Assembly: GCF_023147505.1 (NCBI RefSeq)
Contig: NZ_JAHXPB010000003.1
Location: forward strand, 186,001 to 250,000
DNA: 64,000 nt
Source of the DNA: Brevundimonas sp. EYE_349
Lineage (GTDB): Bacteria > Pseudomonadota > Alphaproteobacteria > Caulobacterales > Caulobacteraceae
Reading direction: 5' to 3'
Shown: in pieces, positions 7,714 to 16,571 of the stretch
Layout of the letters: each line of letters opens with the position of its first letter
How positions within the stretch are numbered: the first letter of the stretch is position 1
Program-made: the position numbers and the translations under genes
The notes under the pieces: generated by a model
What the model was told of the DNA's origin: nothing
The model's input: the letters and a program-made list of their open reading frames with translations, nothing else
Database searches by the model: none

Positions 7714-9186
7714 CTATCCCGCCGAGGCGGCCTCGATGAAGTCCAGCGGCGTATCCGCCGCCGGCAGGCAGCTGCGATCCACCGGGGCGGACGGATCGCG
7801 CAGGAAGTCGCGCGCCATCTTTCGCGTGCAGGGGCTGGCGTTGATGACGCCGTGGGTGGCGTTGGTCACGATCACCACCTGGCTACGGGAATAGCCCTTG
7901 GCCGCCGCCTCGGTCAGGGGCGGGGGACAGCCGGGGTCGATCTCGGCGGCGACGAACAGGGTCGGGATGTCGGTCGTGACGGGCTGGTTCTCGATGGGCG
8001 CGGCCGGGCTCTCGCCCACCGCGTCGCACACGTCGAACAGGCGCGACAGCGACGGGACCAGCACCTCGGCCACAGGATCGCCCGCCGCCCCGGCCGCCAG
8101 CCGCGCCTTGGATTCGAACGGCAGTTCCTCCTTGCACAGATGGGCCATGTGCTGGCCTTCGGTGTAGTAGGTGCGGTCTTCCGCGATCTCGGCCACCGGC
8201 GCGAAATCGCCGGCGATGATCGCCTCCAGATCGGCCGGCAGCCGCCGCACCCCCGTCGCGCTATAGGTCGTATCCATCAGAAACGCCGACAGGTCGTCGA
8301 CGGTGAAGGTGCGCCCGTCCTTGCCCGTGACCGGCCCGGCCAGCCATTTTCGCGCCTCGGACTCGAACCGCGCCTGCAGGTTCGGATGTCGCGCCGCGCA
8401 CGCCGCCTGCGCCTGGCATTTGGCCAGGATCAGCCGCACCGCCGCCGACACCTGCTCGGGCGTGCCGACGGCCCAGGCGCCCTCGGGCGGCCAGGGGCTG
8501 TCCATCACCGCCGCCCGCACGATCTGCGGCTGGTGGGTGATCACCGCCGCCTCGATGCGCGGCCCGTATGAGCCGCCCCACAGGTCGATCCTGTCGTAAC
8601 CCAGCGCGTGGGCCAGGTCGCGCACGTCGTCGGCGATGACGGCGGCGTTGTACTGGTTCAGGTCGATCCCCTTGGCCTGATAGGCTTTCAGACAGGCGAT
8701 CAACCCGTCGCGGTCGACGTCCGACGGCGGCCCCGCATCGGTCAGCTGAACCCCCGGACAGTCCATCGACGGATCGCCCCGCCCCCCGCCGCGCTGGTCG
8801 AACAGGACCACGTCCTGATCCACCGCCATCAGGTCCGGCCGCCGGGCCAGCGCGCGCAGCATATTGCCGACGCCCGGCGTCAGCGCTCCGCCCGGCCCGC
8901 CGTGAAACATGAACACCGGCGGCAGCGCCCGGCCTGAGGCGTCCTTGAACGGCTGGCTGGCCTTCAGCACCACCACCGCCACCTCGATGCGACGGTCGCT
9001 GGCCGTCCCGCGCGCCTCGTCCACCGTCAGGGTTCCGCACGTCGTCTTGCGCACGTCGGCGGGCCAGTCGGCCGGACAGGGCTTTTCGGTGAAGACGGGC
9101 GCCGCCGCGCGCGCTGGCGTCGGCGCCGCCAGGCCGCCCCACAATCCAAGGCTCAAAACCAATGCCGCGACAGGACGAAAGATCAT
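7714..9186 (-). CDS. Secreted alpha/beta hydrolase with TAP-like C-terminal domain
   Basis: The product (about 490 residues from the ATG at 9186) has a signal peptide ending near ARAAAP and an alpha/beta-hydrolase fold. The nucleophile elbow is GGSYG, the oxyanion region FHGGPGG, and the likely catalytic acid and histidine lie in AAEIDPGCP and NATHGVI. This is the layout of tripeptidyl-aminopeptidase (TAP)-like hydrolases and proline iminopeptidase relatives, which act on peptides or esters outside the cytoplasm. The start is set by GGAGCG ten bases before the ATG and by the signal peptide. The substrate is unknown. Confidence 0.85.
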   Translation of the reverse strand: MIFRPVAALVLSLGLWGGLAAPTPARAAAPVFTEKPCPADWPADVRKTTCGTLTVDEARGTASDRRIEVAVVVLKASQPFKDASGRALPPVFMFHGGPGGALTPGVGNMLRALARRPDLMAVDQDVVLFDQRGGGRGDPSMDCPGVQLTDAGPPSDVDRDGLIACLKAYQAKGIDLNQYNAAVIADDVRDLAHALGYDRIDLWGGSYGPRIEAAVITHQPQIVRAAVMDSPWPPEGAWAVGTPEQVSAAVRLILAKCQAQAACAARHPNLQARFESEARKWLAGPVTGKDGRTFTVDDLSAFLMDTTYSATGVRRLPADLEAIIAGDFAPVAEIAEDRTYYTEGQHMAHLCKEELPFESKARLAAGAAGDPVAEVLVPSLSRLFDVCDAVGESPAAPIENQPVTTDIPTLFVAAEIDPGCPPPLTEAAAKGYSRSQVVIVTNATHGVINASPCTRKMARDFLRDPSAPVDRSCLPAADTPLDFIEAASAG

Positions 9187-9263
9187 GGGGCGCTCCGATG
9201 CCGCGCCAGCAAACGCCGATCCGCCCCGGCTTGGCAACGCCTATTCGAACAGGGGGCGGGAGA

Positions 9264-9539
9264 TCAGGCCGCGCGCTTGCGCCGCGCCGCGTCCGTCAGG
9301 GCCTGCGCCATCCGTTCGCGCCAGTCCTCACCCTCCTCGGCGAAGGCCTTGATCGTCTCCGCCGACAGCTTCAGCGCCACGTCCTGCTCGGCGGTCAGCC
9401 GGGCGTAGAGGTCCGGCATGGCCTCGCGCAGAGGCTGGGCCTTGGCGAAGTCCTCGTCGGTCCATTCGGGATTGTCTGAATCGTCGATCTCGACGTCCGC
9501 GTAGTCGTTCGGATCGAGGCTGAGTTTGGGATCAGCCAT
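9264..9539 (-). CDS. brnA: BrnA-like antitoxin
   Basis: The 91-residue acidic protein follows BrnT with an eight-base overlap, the usual BrnT-BrnA order. Its N-terminus contains DNPEWTDEDF, seen in many BrnA proteins, and the C-terminal half (ALKLSAETIKAFAEEG then WRERMAQALTDAARRKRA) resembles the BrnA DNA-binding region. BrnA neutralises the RNase BrnT and normally represses the shared promoter. The fit is good in motif and position, but BrnA sequences vary. Confidence 0.78.
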   Translation of the reverse strand: MADPKLSLDPNDYADVEIDDSDNPEWTDEDFAKAQPLREAMPDLYARLTAEQDVALKLSAETIKAFAEEGEDWRERMAQALTDAARRKRAA

Positions 9540-9780
9540 AGCGTTTGCACTCCCTGGCGTTCGCTCTGGCCCTCAACGTCCCGTCCCGGAAGGTGAAGGC
9601 CAGCATATGCAGCCGCCCGTCCAATATACCATAGGCGCGCCATCGTGGCTCGCCGTAATCCTGGCGGTCGTCGGCAAGGACGGCGGCGGCGTGAAGATCC
9701 ATGTCGGCCGCCCGCGCCAGCGACAATCCATGCTTGGCGCGATTGCTCGCATCCTTGCCTGGATCGAAGCCGATCCTCAT
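9532..9780 (-). CDS. brnT: BrnT-like ribonuclease toxin
   Basis: The 82-residue protein has the BrnT opening [20 protein letters not shown] and the closing basic run [13 protein letters not shown]. BrnT is a RelE-fold mRNA-cleaving toxin held inactive by BrnA, encoded immediately downstream. The start codon overlaps the ruvB stop as ATGA, so translation is probably coupled to ruvB. There is no separate spacer for a dedicated promoter, which is unusual for a toxin-antitoxin operon. Confidence 0.82.
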   Translation of the reverse strand: MRIGFDPGKDASNRAKHGLSLARAADMDLHAAAVLADDRQDYGEPRWRAYGILDGRLHMLAFTFRDGTLRARANARECKRYG

Positions 9781-10808
9781 TCGAACAGGTCGCCCGGCAC
9801 GGGGCCGGCGGGGGGCTGCTGCGGCGCGCTCAGCCCCAGATGGGCGTAGGCCTTGGCGCAGGCCACCCGGCCGCGCGGGGTGCGCATGATGAAGCCCTGC
9901 TGCAGCAGATAGGGTTCGATCACGTCCTCGACCGCGTCGCGCGCCTCGGCGATGGCGGCGGCCAGGGTGTCCATACCCACCGGCCCCCCGCCATAGTTCT
10001 CGATCAGCGCCTTAAGGAACCGGCGGTCCAGGCTGTCCAGGCCGGATTCGTCCACCTCCAGCCGCGCCAGCGCCCGGGCAGACGCCGCCTTGGTGATGGT
10101 TTCGCAGCCGTCGGCGTCGGCGAAATCCCGCACCCGGCGCAGCAGCCGTCCGGCGATTCGCGGCGTGCCCCGCGCCCGGCGCGCGATCTCCAGCGCCCCG
10201 CCCTCGTCGATGCCCGCGCCCATCTTGCGCGCCGCGCCCCGCACCACGGCGGTCAACTCCTCGGGGCTGTAGAACTCCAACCGCAGCGGAATGCCGAACC
10301 GGTCGCGCAGCGGCGTCGCCAACAGGCCCGCCCGCGTCGTGGCGCCGACCAGCGTGAACGGCGCCAGGTCGATCCGCACCGACCGGGCCGACGGCCCCTC
10401 GCCGATGATCAGGTCCAGCACATGGTCCTCCATGGCCGGATACAGGATCTCCTCGACCTGGGGGCTCAGCCGGTGGATCTCGTCGATGAACAGGACGTCG
10501 CGCGGCTCAAGATTGGTCAGGATCGCCGCCAGATCGCCCGCCTTGGCCAGGATCGGCCCCGACGTCGCCCGGAACCCCACCCCCAGTTCGCGCGCCACGA
10601 TCTGCGCCAGCGTCGTCTTGCCCAGGCCCGGAGGCCCGAACAGCAGCACATGGTCCAGCGCCTCGCCCCGCCCGCGCGCCGCGTCGATGAAGACCTTCAG
10701 ATTGCCCTTGGCCTGCGACTGGCCGACGAACTCGGACAGGGTCTGGGGCCGCAGGGCGCGGTCATAGGCTTCGCCGGTCTCGGCCTCGGGGGAAATGATG
10801 CGGGTCAT
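9777..10808 (-). CDS. ruvB: Holliday-junction branch-migration helicase RuvB
   Basis: RuvB is the AAA+ motor that drives branch migration with RuvA. The 343-residue protein has the family-typical start ([20 protein letters not shown]), Walker [10 protein letters not shown] (about 57-65), Walker [10 protein letters not shown], sensor motif GATTRAG and the winged-helix C-terminus with TPRGR. Length is normal. It follows ruvA after a 139-base spacer, and its stop overlaps the brnT start. Confidence 0.98.
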   Translation of the reverse strand: MTRIISPEAETGEAYDRALRPQTLSEFVGQSQAKGNLKVFIDAARGRGEALDHVLLFGPPGLGKTTLAQIVARELGVGFRATSGPILAKAGDLAAILTNLEPRDVLFIDEIHRLSPQVEEILYPAMEDHVLDLIIGEGPSARSVRIDLAPFTLVGATTRAGLLATPLRDRFGIPLRLEFYSPEELTAVVRGAARKMGAGIDEGGALEIARRARGTPRIAGRLLRRVRDFADADGCETITKAASARALARLEVDESGLDSLDRRFLKALIENYGGGPVGMDTLAAAIAEARDAVEDVIEPYLLQQGFIMRTPRGRVACAKAYAHLGLSAPQQPPAGPVPGDLFE

Positions 10809-10817
10809 GGCTGATCC

Positions 10818-10838
10818 GAGTGGCGAGTGGCGAGCGGC
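10818..10838. repeat. Short tandem repeat in the ruvA-ruvB spacer
   Basis: Three 7-base units (GAGTGGC, GAGTGGC, GAGCGGC) lie side by side just upstream of ruvB. The 139-base gap between ruvA and ruvB otherwise shows no gene. The repeat could be harmless slippage sequence. Confidence 0.6.
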
Positions 10839-10947
10839 GCGTTGCGAGTGGAACGTGAGCGCGGAGGCGAGCGAGGTGCAGGGACGGCGACATCACAGCC
10901 CACCTCCCGCTCCCTGGCAGTCATCACCCCTCGCCGCTCTCTTCGCC

Positions 10948-11565
10948 TCACCGTCCCAACTCCTGCAGGGCCGCCCGGATCACCGTCGACAGTTCGGCCT
11001 CTTCGCCCAGCCGGATCAGGGCCTGATCGACCGCCCGACGCGCATTGACCTCCACCACGCCCAGGCTCAGCAGGGCCGACACGGCCTCGCCGGTGATCGA
11101 CGGCGGGGGCGGCGCGATCTCGACGTGCATCCCCGGCGCGTGCGGCGCAAAGCTGACGTCGCCCAGCGGCTTGCCCTTCAACTCGGTCACGATCCGCAGC
11201 GCCAGTTTCGGACCCACGCCGTTGGCCCGGGCCACCGCCGCCTTGTCCTCGCGCGCCACCGCCCCCGCCAATTCGCCGGGCGGCAGCACGTCCAGCACCG
11301 CCAGCGCGGCCTTGGGCCCCACGCCCTGAATGGCCAGCAATGTCGTGAACGCCCGCCGCTCGTCGCGCGTCAGAAAGCCATACAGGCGCGGCCCCGCATC
11401 CTCGCTCCATTGCGAATGGATGTGCAGCGTCGCCTCGTCGCCCGGCGCCGGCAGCCGTCCCAGCGTCCGCGCCCCGCACGCCGCCACATAACCCACGCCC
11501 CCGCAATCGATCAGGCATTCCGCCTCTCCGACCTCGGCCAGAACCCCTCTCAGACGACCGATCAC
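10948..11565 (-). CDS. ruvA: Holliday-junction binding protein RuvA
   Basis: RuvA binds four-way junctions and loads RuvB. From the GTG at 11565 the product is 205 residues. It has an OB-fold domain ([13 protein letters not shown]), two helix-hairpin-helix motifs ([16 protein letters not shown] and [15 protein letters not shown], about 70-125), a Pro-rich linker and a C-terminal RuvB-binding three-helix domain. The start overlaps the ruvC stop as GTGA, so the two are translationally coupled. The same frame is open far upstream across ruvC, but that extension has no protein-like features. Confidence 0.96.
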   Translation of the reverse strand: MIGRLRGVLAEVGEAECLIDCGGVGYVAACGARTLGRLPAPGDEATLHIHSQWSEDAGPRLYGFLTRDERRAFTTLLAIQGVGPKAALAVLDVLPPGELAGAVAREDKAAVARANGVGPKLALRIVTELKGKPLGDVSFAPHAPGMHVEIAPPPPSITGEAVSALLSLGVVEVNARRAVDQALIRLGEEAELSTVIRAALQELGR

Positions 11566-12080
11566 GCCGCCCCCCGATGCATCGCTTCCAACAGGTTCCG
11601 TTTCCTCAACTGCGCATGGGTGATCGCCACCGCCAACGCATCGGCCGCGTCCGCCTTCACCTCGCCCGCCGCCGGCAACAGCCGTTTGACCATGAAGGCG
11701 ATCTGGCTCTTGTCGGCGTGGCCCGCGCCCACCACCGCCTTCTTGATCAGGTTCGGCGAATATTCCGCCACAGCCAGACCCGCCTTGGCCGGCGCCAGCA
11801 TCACCGCCGCCCGCGCATGGCCCAGCTTCAGCGTGGAGGCCGGGTTCACATTGACGAACACCTCCTCCACCGCCGCCTCGTCGCAGCCGTGGGCGGCGCA
11901 CACCGCCCCCACATGGTCCAGCAGATGCACCAGACGCTCGGCGAAGGGCGCGGCCTCGGGCGGCGTCACCACCCCATGCGCGATCCAGCGCAGCCGCGCG
12001 CCCTCGGCCGCGATCACGCCCCATCCGGTGCGCCTGAGACCCGGGTCCAGCCCGATGATTCTGATCGGTTCGTTCGCCAT
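11562..12080 (-). CDS. ruvC: Holliday-junction endonuclease RuvC
   Basis: The 172-residue RNase H-fold resolvase carries the acidic catalytic residues in the expected order: Asp in [13 protein letters not shown] (residue 12), Glu in AAVEEVFVN, and a C-terminal Asp pair in [18 protein letters not shown] ribosome-binding site precedes the ATG. It cleaves junctions processed by RuvAB; ruvA follows with a four-base overlap. Confidence 0.97.
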   Translation of the reverse strand: MANEPIRIIGLDPGLRRTGWGVIAAEGARLRWIAHGVVTPPEAAPFAERLVHLLDHVGAVCAAHGCDEAAVEEVFVNVNPASTLKLGHARAAVMLAPAKAGLAVAEYSPNLIKKAVVGAGHADKSQIAFMVKRLLPAAGEVKADAADALAVAITHAQLRKRNLLEAMHRGAA

Positions 12081-12138
12081 CCGTTCCCCTCATGCCGCAA
12101 AGAGGGTTAGCGGGCAATGAACGGTTTCGGATCGGCTC

Positions 12139-12495
12139 TCAGCGCTGCATCCGCAAAGGCCGCCGAGGCGCAGCGTCCTGCGCCGGCGGCTCCGGCGAGA
12201 CAGACTCGACATCGACCGTCGCGACATCCCTCTCCACCGGCAGGGGTTCGGCCGTCGGTTCGGAGATCACCGGCGGCGGCTCCACGACCTGGGTTTTTGG
12301 CGTCGCCTCCTGCCGCTCGGTCGTCACGGCCGTCTGCACCCGCGTCACCAGCCAGGTCGTAACGGCGGCGGCGCACAGCAGGACGACGATGGCCCCGCCC
12401 CATGCGCCGGCCTTGACCCAGGCCCAGCGCGCGCCCTCCACCGGGGGCCCCGCCGCGCCGGGCAGATCGGTCCTCGGATCGCGCGCCTGCTGCAT
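12139..12495 (-). CDS. Hypothetical single-pass membrane protein
   Basis: The 118-residue product has one hydrophobic helix (about 32-52) and a Pro/Glu/Val-rich tail that looks disordered and probably lies in the periplasm. No family is recognised. The ATG has GGGAG upstream. It lies between ruvC and a hemerythrin-like gene, on the same strand, with short gaps. Confidence 0.6.
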   Translation of the reverse strand: MQQARDPRTDLPGAAGPPVEGARWAWVKAGAWGGAIVVLLCAAAVTTWLVTRVQTAVTTERQEATPKTQVVEPPPVISEPTAEPLPVERDVATVDVESVSPEPPAQDAAPRRPLRMQR

Positions 12496-12513
12496 CGTCC
12501 GTCGCTCCCGGCC

Positions 12514-13032
12514 TCAGCCGTGATTTTCGATATAGGTTTCGGGGTCCTTGTTGACCGGCTTGACCCCGGTGATGTGCTCGGCCTCGAAGGCGGCGAACTT
12601 GACCGCCAGGTCGTGGCGCATGTCGATGTCGGCGTTCATGCGGAAGTCGGTCAGCCCCTGCCGCTCCTCCTCGCCCATGTGTTTGGAGTTGACCACATTG
12701 GCCTCGCCCACCGCCTCGAACCAGGCCTTGGACCCAACCTCGTGCTTTTCGACCGCCTTGACCGCATCGCGCAGCTTGTTGTGGTCCTCGATGGCGTCTT
12801 CGGTTTCGCCCTCGACCGTGCCGTCCTCGGCGTCGTTGGCGCCCTCGCCCTGTTTCAGCAACTCGGGATAGAAGAACCGCTCCTCGGCCTCGGCATGGAC
12901 GTCAAGGAAAGCCGACAGCCGGCCCCACACCTTGGTCAGGGCGTCCGTGTCCTTGGGATCGATCTGTTCGATGATCGAGAACAGCCGGCGCTGTTCGGCA
13001 TGGTCGTCGAGGATCAGCTGGGTGATGTCCAT
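12514..13032 (-). CDS. Hemerythrin HHE-domain protein
   Basis: The product (172 residues from the ATG at 13032) is a four-helix hemerythrin-like protein. Iron-ligand motifs are visible in order: DDHAEQRRLF, VHAEAEERFFYPEL, IEDHNKLRD and SKHMGEEERQGL. Such proteins bind a di-iron centre and take part in oxygen, nitric oxide or redox-stress responses. GGAGCG ten bases before the ATG decides the start. It stands between the ParE toxin gene and ruvC. Confidence 0.88.
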   Translation of the reverse strand: MDITQLILDDHAEQRRLFSIIEQIDPKDTDALTKVWGRLSAFLDVHAEAEERFFYPELLKQGEGANDAEDGTVEGETEDAIEDHNKLRDAVKAVEKHEVGSKAWFEAVGEANVVNSKHMGEEERQGLTDFRMNADIDMRHDLAVKFAAFEAEHITGVKPVNKDPETYIENHG

Positions 13033-13109
13033 GGGGCGCTCCGGGCGTAATGGTGAAGCCCCGATACGCCCCACACCCCGGCCGGTTCCGTGCGAACGAC
13101 TCGCTGCTG

Positions 13110-13388
13110 TCAGGCCAACGGTTCGCGCGCGCCGTGCCAGAGACGGAGGATCGTGACCGCCTCGTCGCCGACCGCATAAACGATCAAATAGGGCGTGCCC
13201 AAGACGGTCAGTTCGCGCGTCCCGGCCTGGCGTCCCTCCCGGCCGCGGTTCGGCATGTCGCTCAGAGTGCGCGCAGCCTCGATCAGGCGATCCTGCACCC
13301 GTTCTGCTGCTGAAGGATTATCGGCGGCGATGAAGGCGTAGGCGTCGAGCAAGTCGGCCAGCGCCTCGTCGGTCCAATCGACCCTCAT
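13110..13388 (-). CDS. parE: RelE/ParE-family toxin
   Basis: The 92-residue protein has the ParE/RelE plan: an N-terminal WTDEALADLLDAYAFIAADN helix pair, a central MPNRGREGRQAGTRELTVLGTPYLIVYAV segment broken by turns, and a C-terminal VTILRLWHGAR strand. ParE toxins poison gyrase and RelE toxins cut mRNA; sequence alone does not settle which. Its ATG overlaps the stop of the upstream antitoxin gene by four bases, the normal antitoxin-toxin layout. Confidence 0.85.
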   Translation of the reverse strand: MRVDWTDEALADLLDAYAFIAADNPSAAERVQDRLIEAARTLSDMPNRGREGRQAGTRELTVLGTPYLIVYAVGDEAVTILRLWHGAREPLA

Positions 13389-13663
13389 CCCCTGCGGGCG
13401 GCCCGCTGCGCAGCAAGCGCTGCGACCACCTCTTCGTGCGAGTGGACCCGGCCTTCCCCCAAGGATTTCAACCCCTGCTCCACGGCCGCCGCGAAGGCCG
13501 CCTCCTCGTCTGCCGAGACGAAAGGCGCGGCCTCTTCTTCCACCGCCATGTCCAGCACCGCCATGGCGACGATGTCGTCGATCGGCGCCTGCCGGGCGTC
13601 CGCCAGGGCGTCCAGCTTGGCCTTGACGTCCTCATCCAGGGCGATGGTCACGTGCACGGTCAT
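13385..13663 (-). CDS. Ribbon-helix-helix (ParD/CopG-like) antitoxin
   Basis: The 92-residue acidic protein opens with MTVHVTIALDEDVKAKLDALA, a ribbon-helix-helix DNA-binding pattern, and ends with VHSHEEVVAALAAQRAARRG, a toxin-binding tail often seen in ParD-like proteins. It lies directly upstream of the ParE/RelE-like toxin with a four-base overlap and probably represses the pair. The module sits between yebC and the hemerythrin gene. Confidence 0.82.
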   Translation of the reverse strand: MTVHVTIALDEDVKAKLDALADARQAPIDDIVAMAVLDMAVEEEAAPFVSADEEAAFAAAVEQGLKSLGEGRVHSHEEVVAALAAQRAARRG

Positions 13664-13709
13664 GCGGGGACCGTATCACAGCCCCCAGGGGCGTGAAACG
13701 CGCCGCCCG

Positions 13710-14483
13710 TCACCCCGCGTATTTGGCGGCGTCCTCGTCCGAGACGTCCTCGTTGGAGTAGACGGCCGACACGTCGTCCTCGGCGTCCAGCGCGTCCAGC
13801 AGCTTGAACAGGGTGCCCACGGCCTCGCCGGTGACCGGCACGTCCGACTGCGGCTTCCAGACGATGGCGGTGGACTTGGGGTCGCCCAGCACCTTGGACA
13901 TGGCCTCGGCCACCTCGTTCAGGTCCTCGTAGGCGGTCCAGATCACGTGGCCCGGCGCGTCCTCGTAGATGTCGGGCTTGACCAGGTCGCTCTCGACGTC
14001 GGCGGCGCCGGCCTCGATGGCGGCCTCCATCACCGCGTCCTCGCTGCCCGCCTCGGCCGGATAGGTGATCTTGCCCACCTTGTCCCACATGAAGGCGACC
14101 GAGTTCATCTCGCCCAGCGCCCCGCCGTTCTTCTTGAAGGCCGTGCCGATGTTGGAGGCCGCGCGGTTGCGGTTGTCGGTCAGGGCCTCGACGATGATGC
14201 CCACGCCGCCCGGACCCCGCCCTTCGTAGCGGACCTCCTCCATCGTATCGACGTCGCCGCCGGCGGCCTTGTTGATGGCTCGCTGGATCACGTCCTTGGG
14301 CAGGCTTTCGGCCTTGGCGTTGTTGACCGCCAGGCGCAGGCGCGGGTTGGCCGCCGGGTCGGGCAGACCCGACTTTGCCGCCACCGTGATGTCGCGCGAC
14401 AGTTTGGAGAACAGCTTGGAGCGCTGCGCGTCGGCGCGCCCCTTGCGGTGCATGATGTTCTTGAATTTCGAGTGGCCGGCCAT
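13710..14483 (-). CDS. yebC: YebC/PmpR-family protein (TACO1-like)
   Basis: The 257-residue protein starts [19 protein letters not shown], the hallmark of the YebC family, and includes [17 protein letters not shown] in the middle domain. Members act as transcription regulators and have been linked to translation of proline-rich stretches. It commonly neighbours ruvCAB, as here, though a toxin-antitoxin pair and two further genes lie between. Confidence 0.95.
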   Translation of the reverse strand: MAGHSKFKNIMHRKGRADAQRSKLFSKLSRDITVAAKSGLPDPAANPRLRLAVNNAKAESLPKDVIQRAINKAAGGDVDTMEEVRYEGRGPGGVGIIVEALTDNRNRAASNIGTAFKKNGGALGEMNSVAFMWDKVGKITYPAEAGSEDAVMEAAIEAGAADVESDLVKPDIYEDAPGHVIWTAYEDLNEVAEAMSKVLGDPKSTAIVWKPQSDVPVTGEAVGTLFKLLDALDAEDDVSAVYSNEDVSDEDAAKYAG

Positions 14484-14623
14484 GGGATCGTCTTTTGCGC
14501 GTTCTGAAACCTTGAGCCGCGCGTCCTAAACGATGGGCGGCATCCTGTCACGATGGCTCTCGGGGGTGGAACCTCCACCGTTTGGGCGTATTGATCCCGG
14601 CAAGAGAGACGGAGCGTAAAGTC

Positions 14624-14824
14624 ATGACCGCCGACGACACCATCTACGAAGCCGAAGGCTATATGGACGACGACCTGCACGAGGCCGACATCGTCGAATG
14701 GTACGAGGCCCGCCCCGTCACCGTCTCCACCGCCGTCGCCGCCGGCGCCGTCATCACCGCCTTCACACTGGGCGCCCTCACCGCCGTCGGCGCCCTGTTC
14801 CTGGTCGGCCGCCTGGACGACTGA
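14624..14824 (+). CDS. Small single-pass membrane protein
   Basis: The 66-residue product has an acidic N-terminus with several Asp/Glu pairs and one hydrophobic Ala/Val/Gly-rich helix (about 35-62) ending in GRLDD. A GGAG lies nine bases before the ATG. The family is not recognised. It is transcribed divergently from yebC, and codon usage looks like that of its neighbours. Confidence 0.6.
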   Translation: MTADDTIYEAEGYMDDDLHEADIVEWYEARPVTVSTAVAAGAVITAFTLGALTAVGALFLVGRLDD

Positions 14825-14969
14825 GGGCCGCGGCCTGCGCTACGCCTCTCGTGGGGCGCAGGTGCTTTGGCGATCAGGTAAGCAGGATCTGACGCTACGC
14901 CTACATGACGTTCGGCCAGCGATGTGATGGGTAACCTGGTGCGACGTTTGCATTTCACGCTAGGGTCGC

Positions 14970-16007
14970 ATGATGCGCATCCTGACCCTTTTTTGCTTGA
15001 TCGTGTTCAACGTCAGCTCAGCAGCGGCCCAGGATTCGTCGTCGCCACCGAACGATCCTGTCCTTGGCGCGCGGCTTGTCGAAGGCGTCGCCACCGCACA
15101 TCGGCTGTGGCTTAGAAGTGCGTCCGGAGCTGTTGTCGCTTTCGACCGAGCCAACGGCGAGCGGCGCATTGTGGTCGAGCAAGGCGCGGCGGATTTGCTG
15201 CGCGATTCGGGTCGAACTCTTATCCTGAAATCGGATGGCGCAACGCCGAGCCGTTTTTCTGTTTTTGATCCGGAAACGGGCTTCTCCCTGACGCCAGCGC
15301 TTCGCGCTGACGCCCTCGGCCTGCTACGTGTCGGGCCTGACTGGGTCGTCGTCACAAAGGACGCCCTTTATCGGAGCGACGGCGGTCGTTGGCGCAGGCA
15401 GGCCATAGAGGGCTCTGGGCGCCGTTTTGGCGTCAGAACCATGGCTTCGACCCCCGACAGGTCGATCTACATCGGCTTCAACTATGGGGAATGGGGCGGC
15501 GGACTTTGGCGGATCGCCCCGGGCTCATCGAAGATGGTCGAAGTCCGCAAGGTCGATAACGATCCTTGCCACGGCCCGCTTGCGGCTGAATGCGATCCGA
15601 TCACCGGTCTCGTTCCCGACGTCGACCATCCCGGATGCCTTCTGGCGTCCATCGGACTGGATCATATGTTGTCCCACGGTCGGCTCATGCGCATCTGCGG
15701 TGATGAAGCGACGCTGGTGTTCAGTCGCGAATTGGACGCTCTTCCGGGTTCGATCGAGGCGTTCGCTCACAGCACATGGCCCTTGTTCGGACTGGCCGCG
15801 ACACCGGACGGATGGCTCGCCATCGCGCCAGGGAAGGTGTTTATTTCGAGCGGCGGCGAGGTGCAGACCATCGATATGCCCAAGGCTACGCCCTTTGCGG
15901 ATATTCAGGTCTCGCAGGTCGGCCAGGTTCTGATCCTGCCGACGGACGTCAACTGGGGCATGTCGCTCAGCGGCTATACGCCGATGCTCGTTCCGGTCAC
16001 CGACTAA
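14970..16007 (+). CDS. Hypothetical secreted protein, possibly a beta-propeller
   Basis: The 345-residue product has a signal peptide (about 1-21, cleavage near AAA-QDS) and no membrane segment after it. Repeated strand-turn patterns such as GPDWVVVTKDALYRSDGGRW, DRSIYIGFNYGEWGGGLWRI and ATPDGWLAIAPGKVF suggest blades of a propeller. Two cysteine-containing loops (about 200-235) could be disulfide-bonded. No catalytic motif is seen. Local GC is somewhat lower than that of the neighbours. It ends 20 bases before a convergent thioesterase gene. Confidence 0.65.
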   Translation: MMRILTLFCLIVFNVSSAAAQDSSSPPNDPVLGARLVEGVATAHRLWLRSASGAVVAFDRANGERRIVVEQGAADLLRDSGRTLILKSDGATPSRFSVFDPETGFSLTPALRADALGLLRVGPDWVVVTKDALYRSDGGRWRRQAIEGSGRRFGVRTMASTPDRSIYIGFNYGEWGGGLWRIAPGSSKMVEVRKVDNDPCHGPLAAECDPITGLVPDVDHPGCLLASIGLDHMLSHGRLMRICGDEATLVFSRELDALPGSIEAFAHSTWPLFGLAATPDGWLAIAPGKVFISSGGEVQTIDMPKATPFADIQVSQVGQVLILPTDVNWGMSLSGYTPMLVPVTD

Positions 16008-16027
16008 AACGCTTGAGGTCACCGCCC

Positions 16028-16462
16028 TCAATCCGCCCGCAGGTTCTCCACCACCGCGCGCAGGCGTTCAGGCAACGGCTTCGGCCGGCGGGTTTCGGCG
16101 TCGACATAGACGTGGACGAAATGGCCGATGGCGGCAGGCACGTCGACGCCGCGCTTGAACACCGCAAAGCCGTAGCTGACGCTGGAGGTGCCGATGCGGT
16201 CGACCTTGATCCCCACCTCGATCACGTCGGGGAACTTCAGCGACGAGGTGTAGCGACAGCCGGAATCGACCACCAGGCCGATGGATTCGTTCAGGGCGTT
16301 GGCGATCAGCAGATGGGCGTTCACCGCCGAGTCCACGAACTCGTAGAATTTGGCGTTGTTGATATGGCCGTACTGGTCGTTGTCGGCCCAGCGGGTGGAG
16401 ACCATGTGATAGGCCTTGTAGGTCGCCCTTTGCGCCAGGGCGCCCTCGTCACGTTTCGGCAT
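16028..16462 (-). CDS. Acyl-CoA thioesterase, 4HBT hotdog family
   Basis: The 144-residue protein shows the 4-hydroxybenzoyl-CoA thioesterase motif TRWADNDQYGHINNAKFYEF, with the catalytic Asp and the conserved HxNN. It also has the later strand DRIGTSSVSYGFAVF. It probably hydrolyses acyl-CoA in the cytoplasm; the substrate is not predictable. Length is normal for the family. It stands alone between convergent and divergent neighbours. Confidence 0.9.
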   Translation of the reverse strand: MPKRDEGALAQRATYKAYHMVSTRWADNDQYGHINNAKFYEFVDSAVNAHLLIANALNESIGLVVDSGCRYTSSLKFPDVIEVGIKVDRIGTSSVSYGFAVFKRGVDVPAAIGHFVHVYVDAETRRPKPLPERLRAVVENLRAD

Positions 16463-16571
16463 CGTCGTTTCCTCGGCGACGCGAACCGTCGCTCTCGATC
16501 ACGACGCTCTCGCTTGGACGACGTTAGGTCAAGCGCCTATCGGTAGGTTGCTGATGACGAAGGCTTGAAGC

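Noticed and set aside
10948..12117. An apparent 389-residue RuvC-RuvA fusion
   Set aside because: Only the part from the GTG at 11565 is RuvA. The upstream part is an out-of-frame reading of ruvC, which is intact in its own frame.
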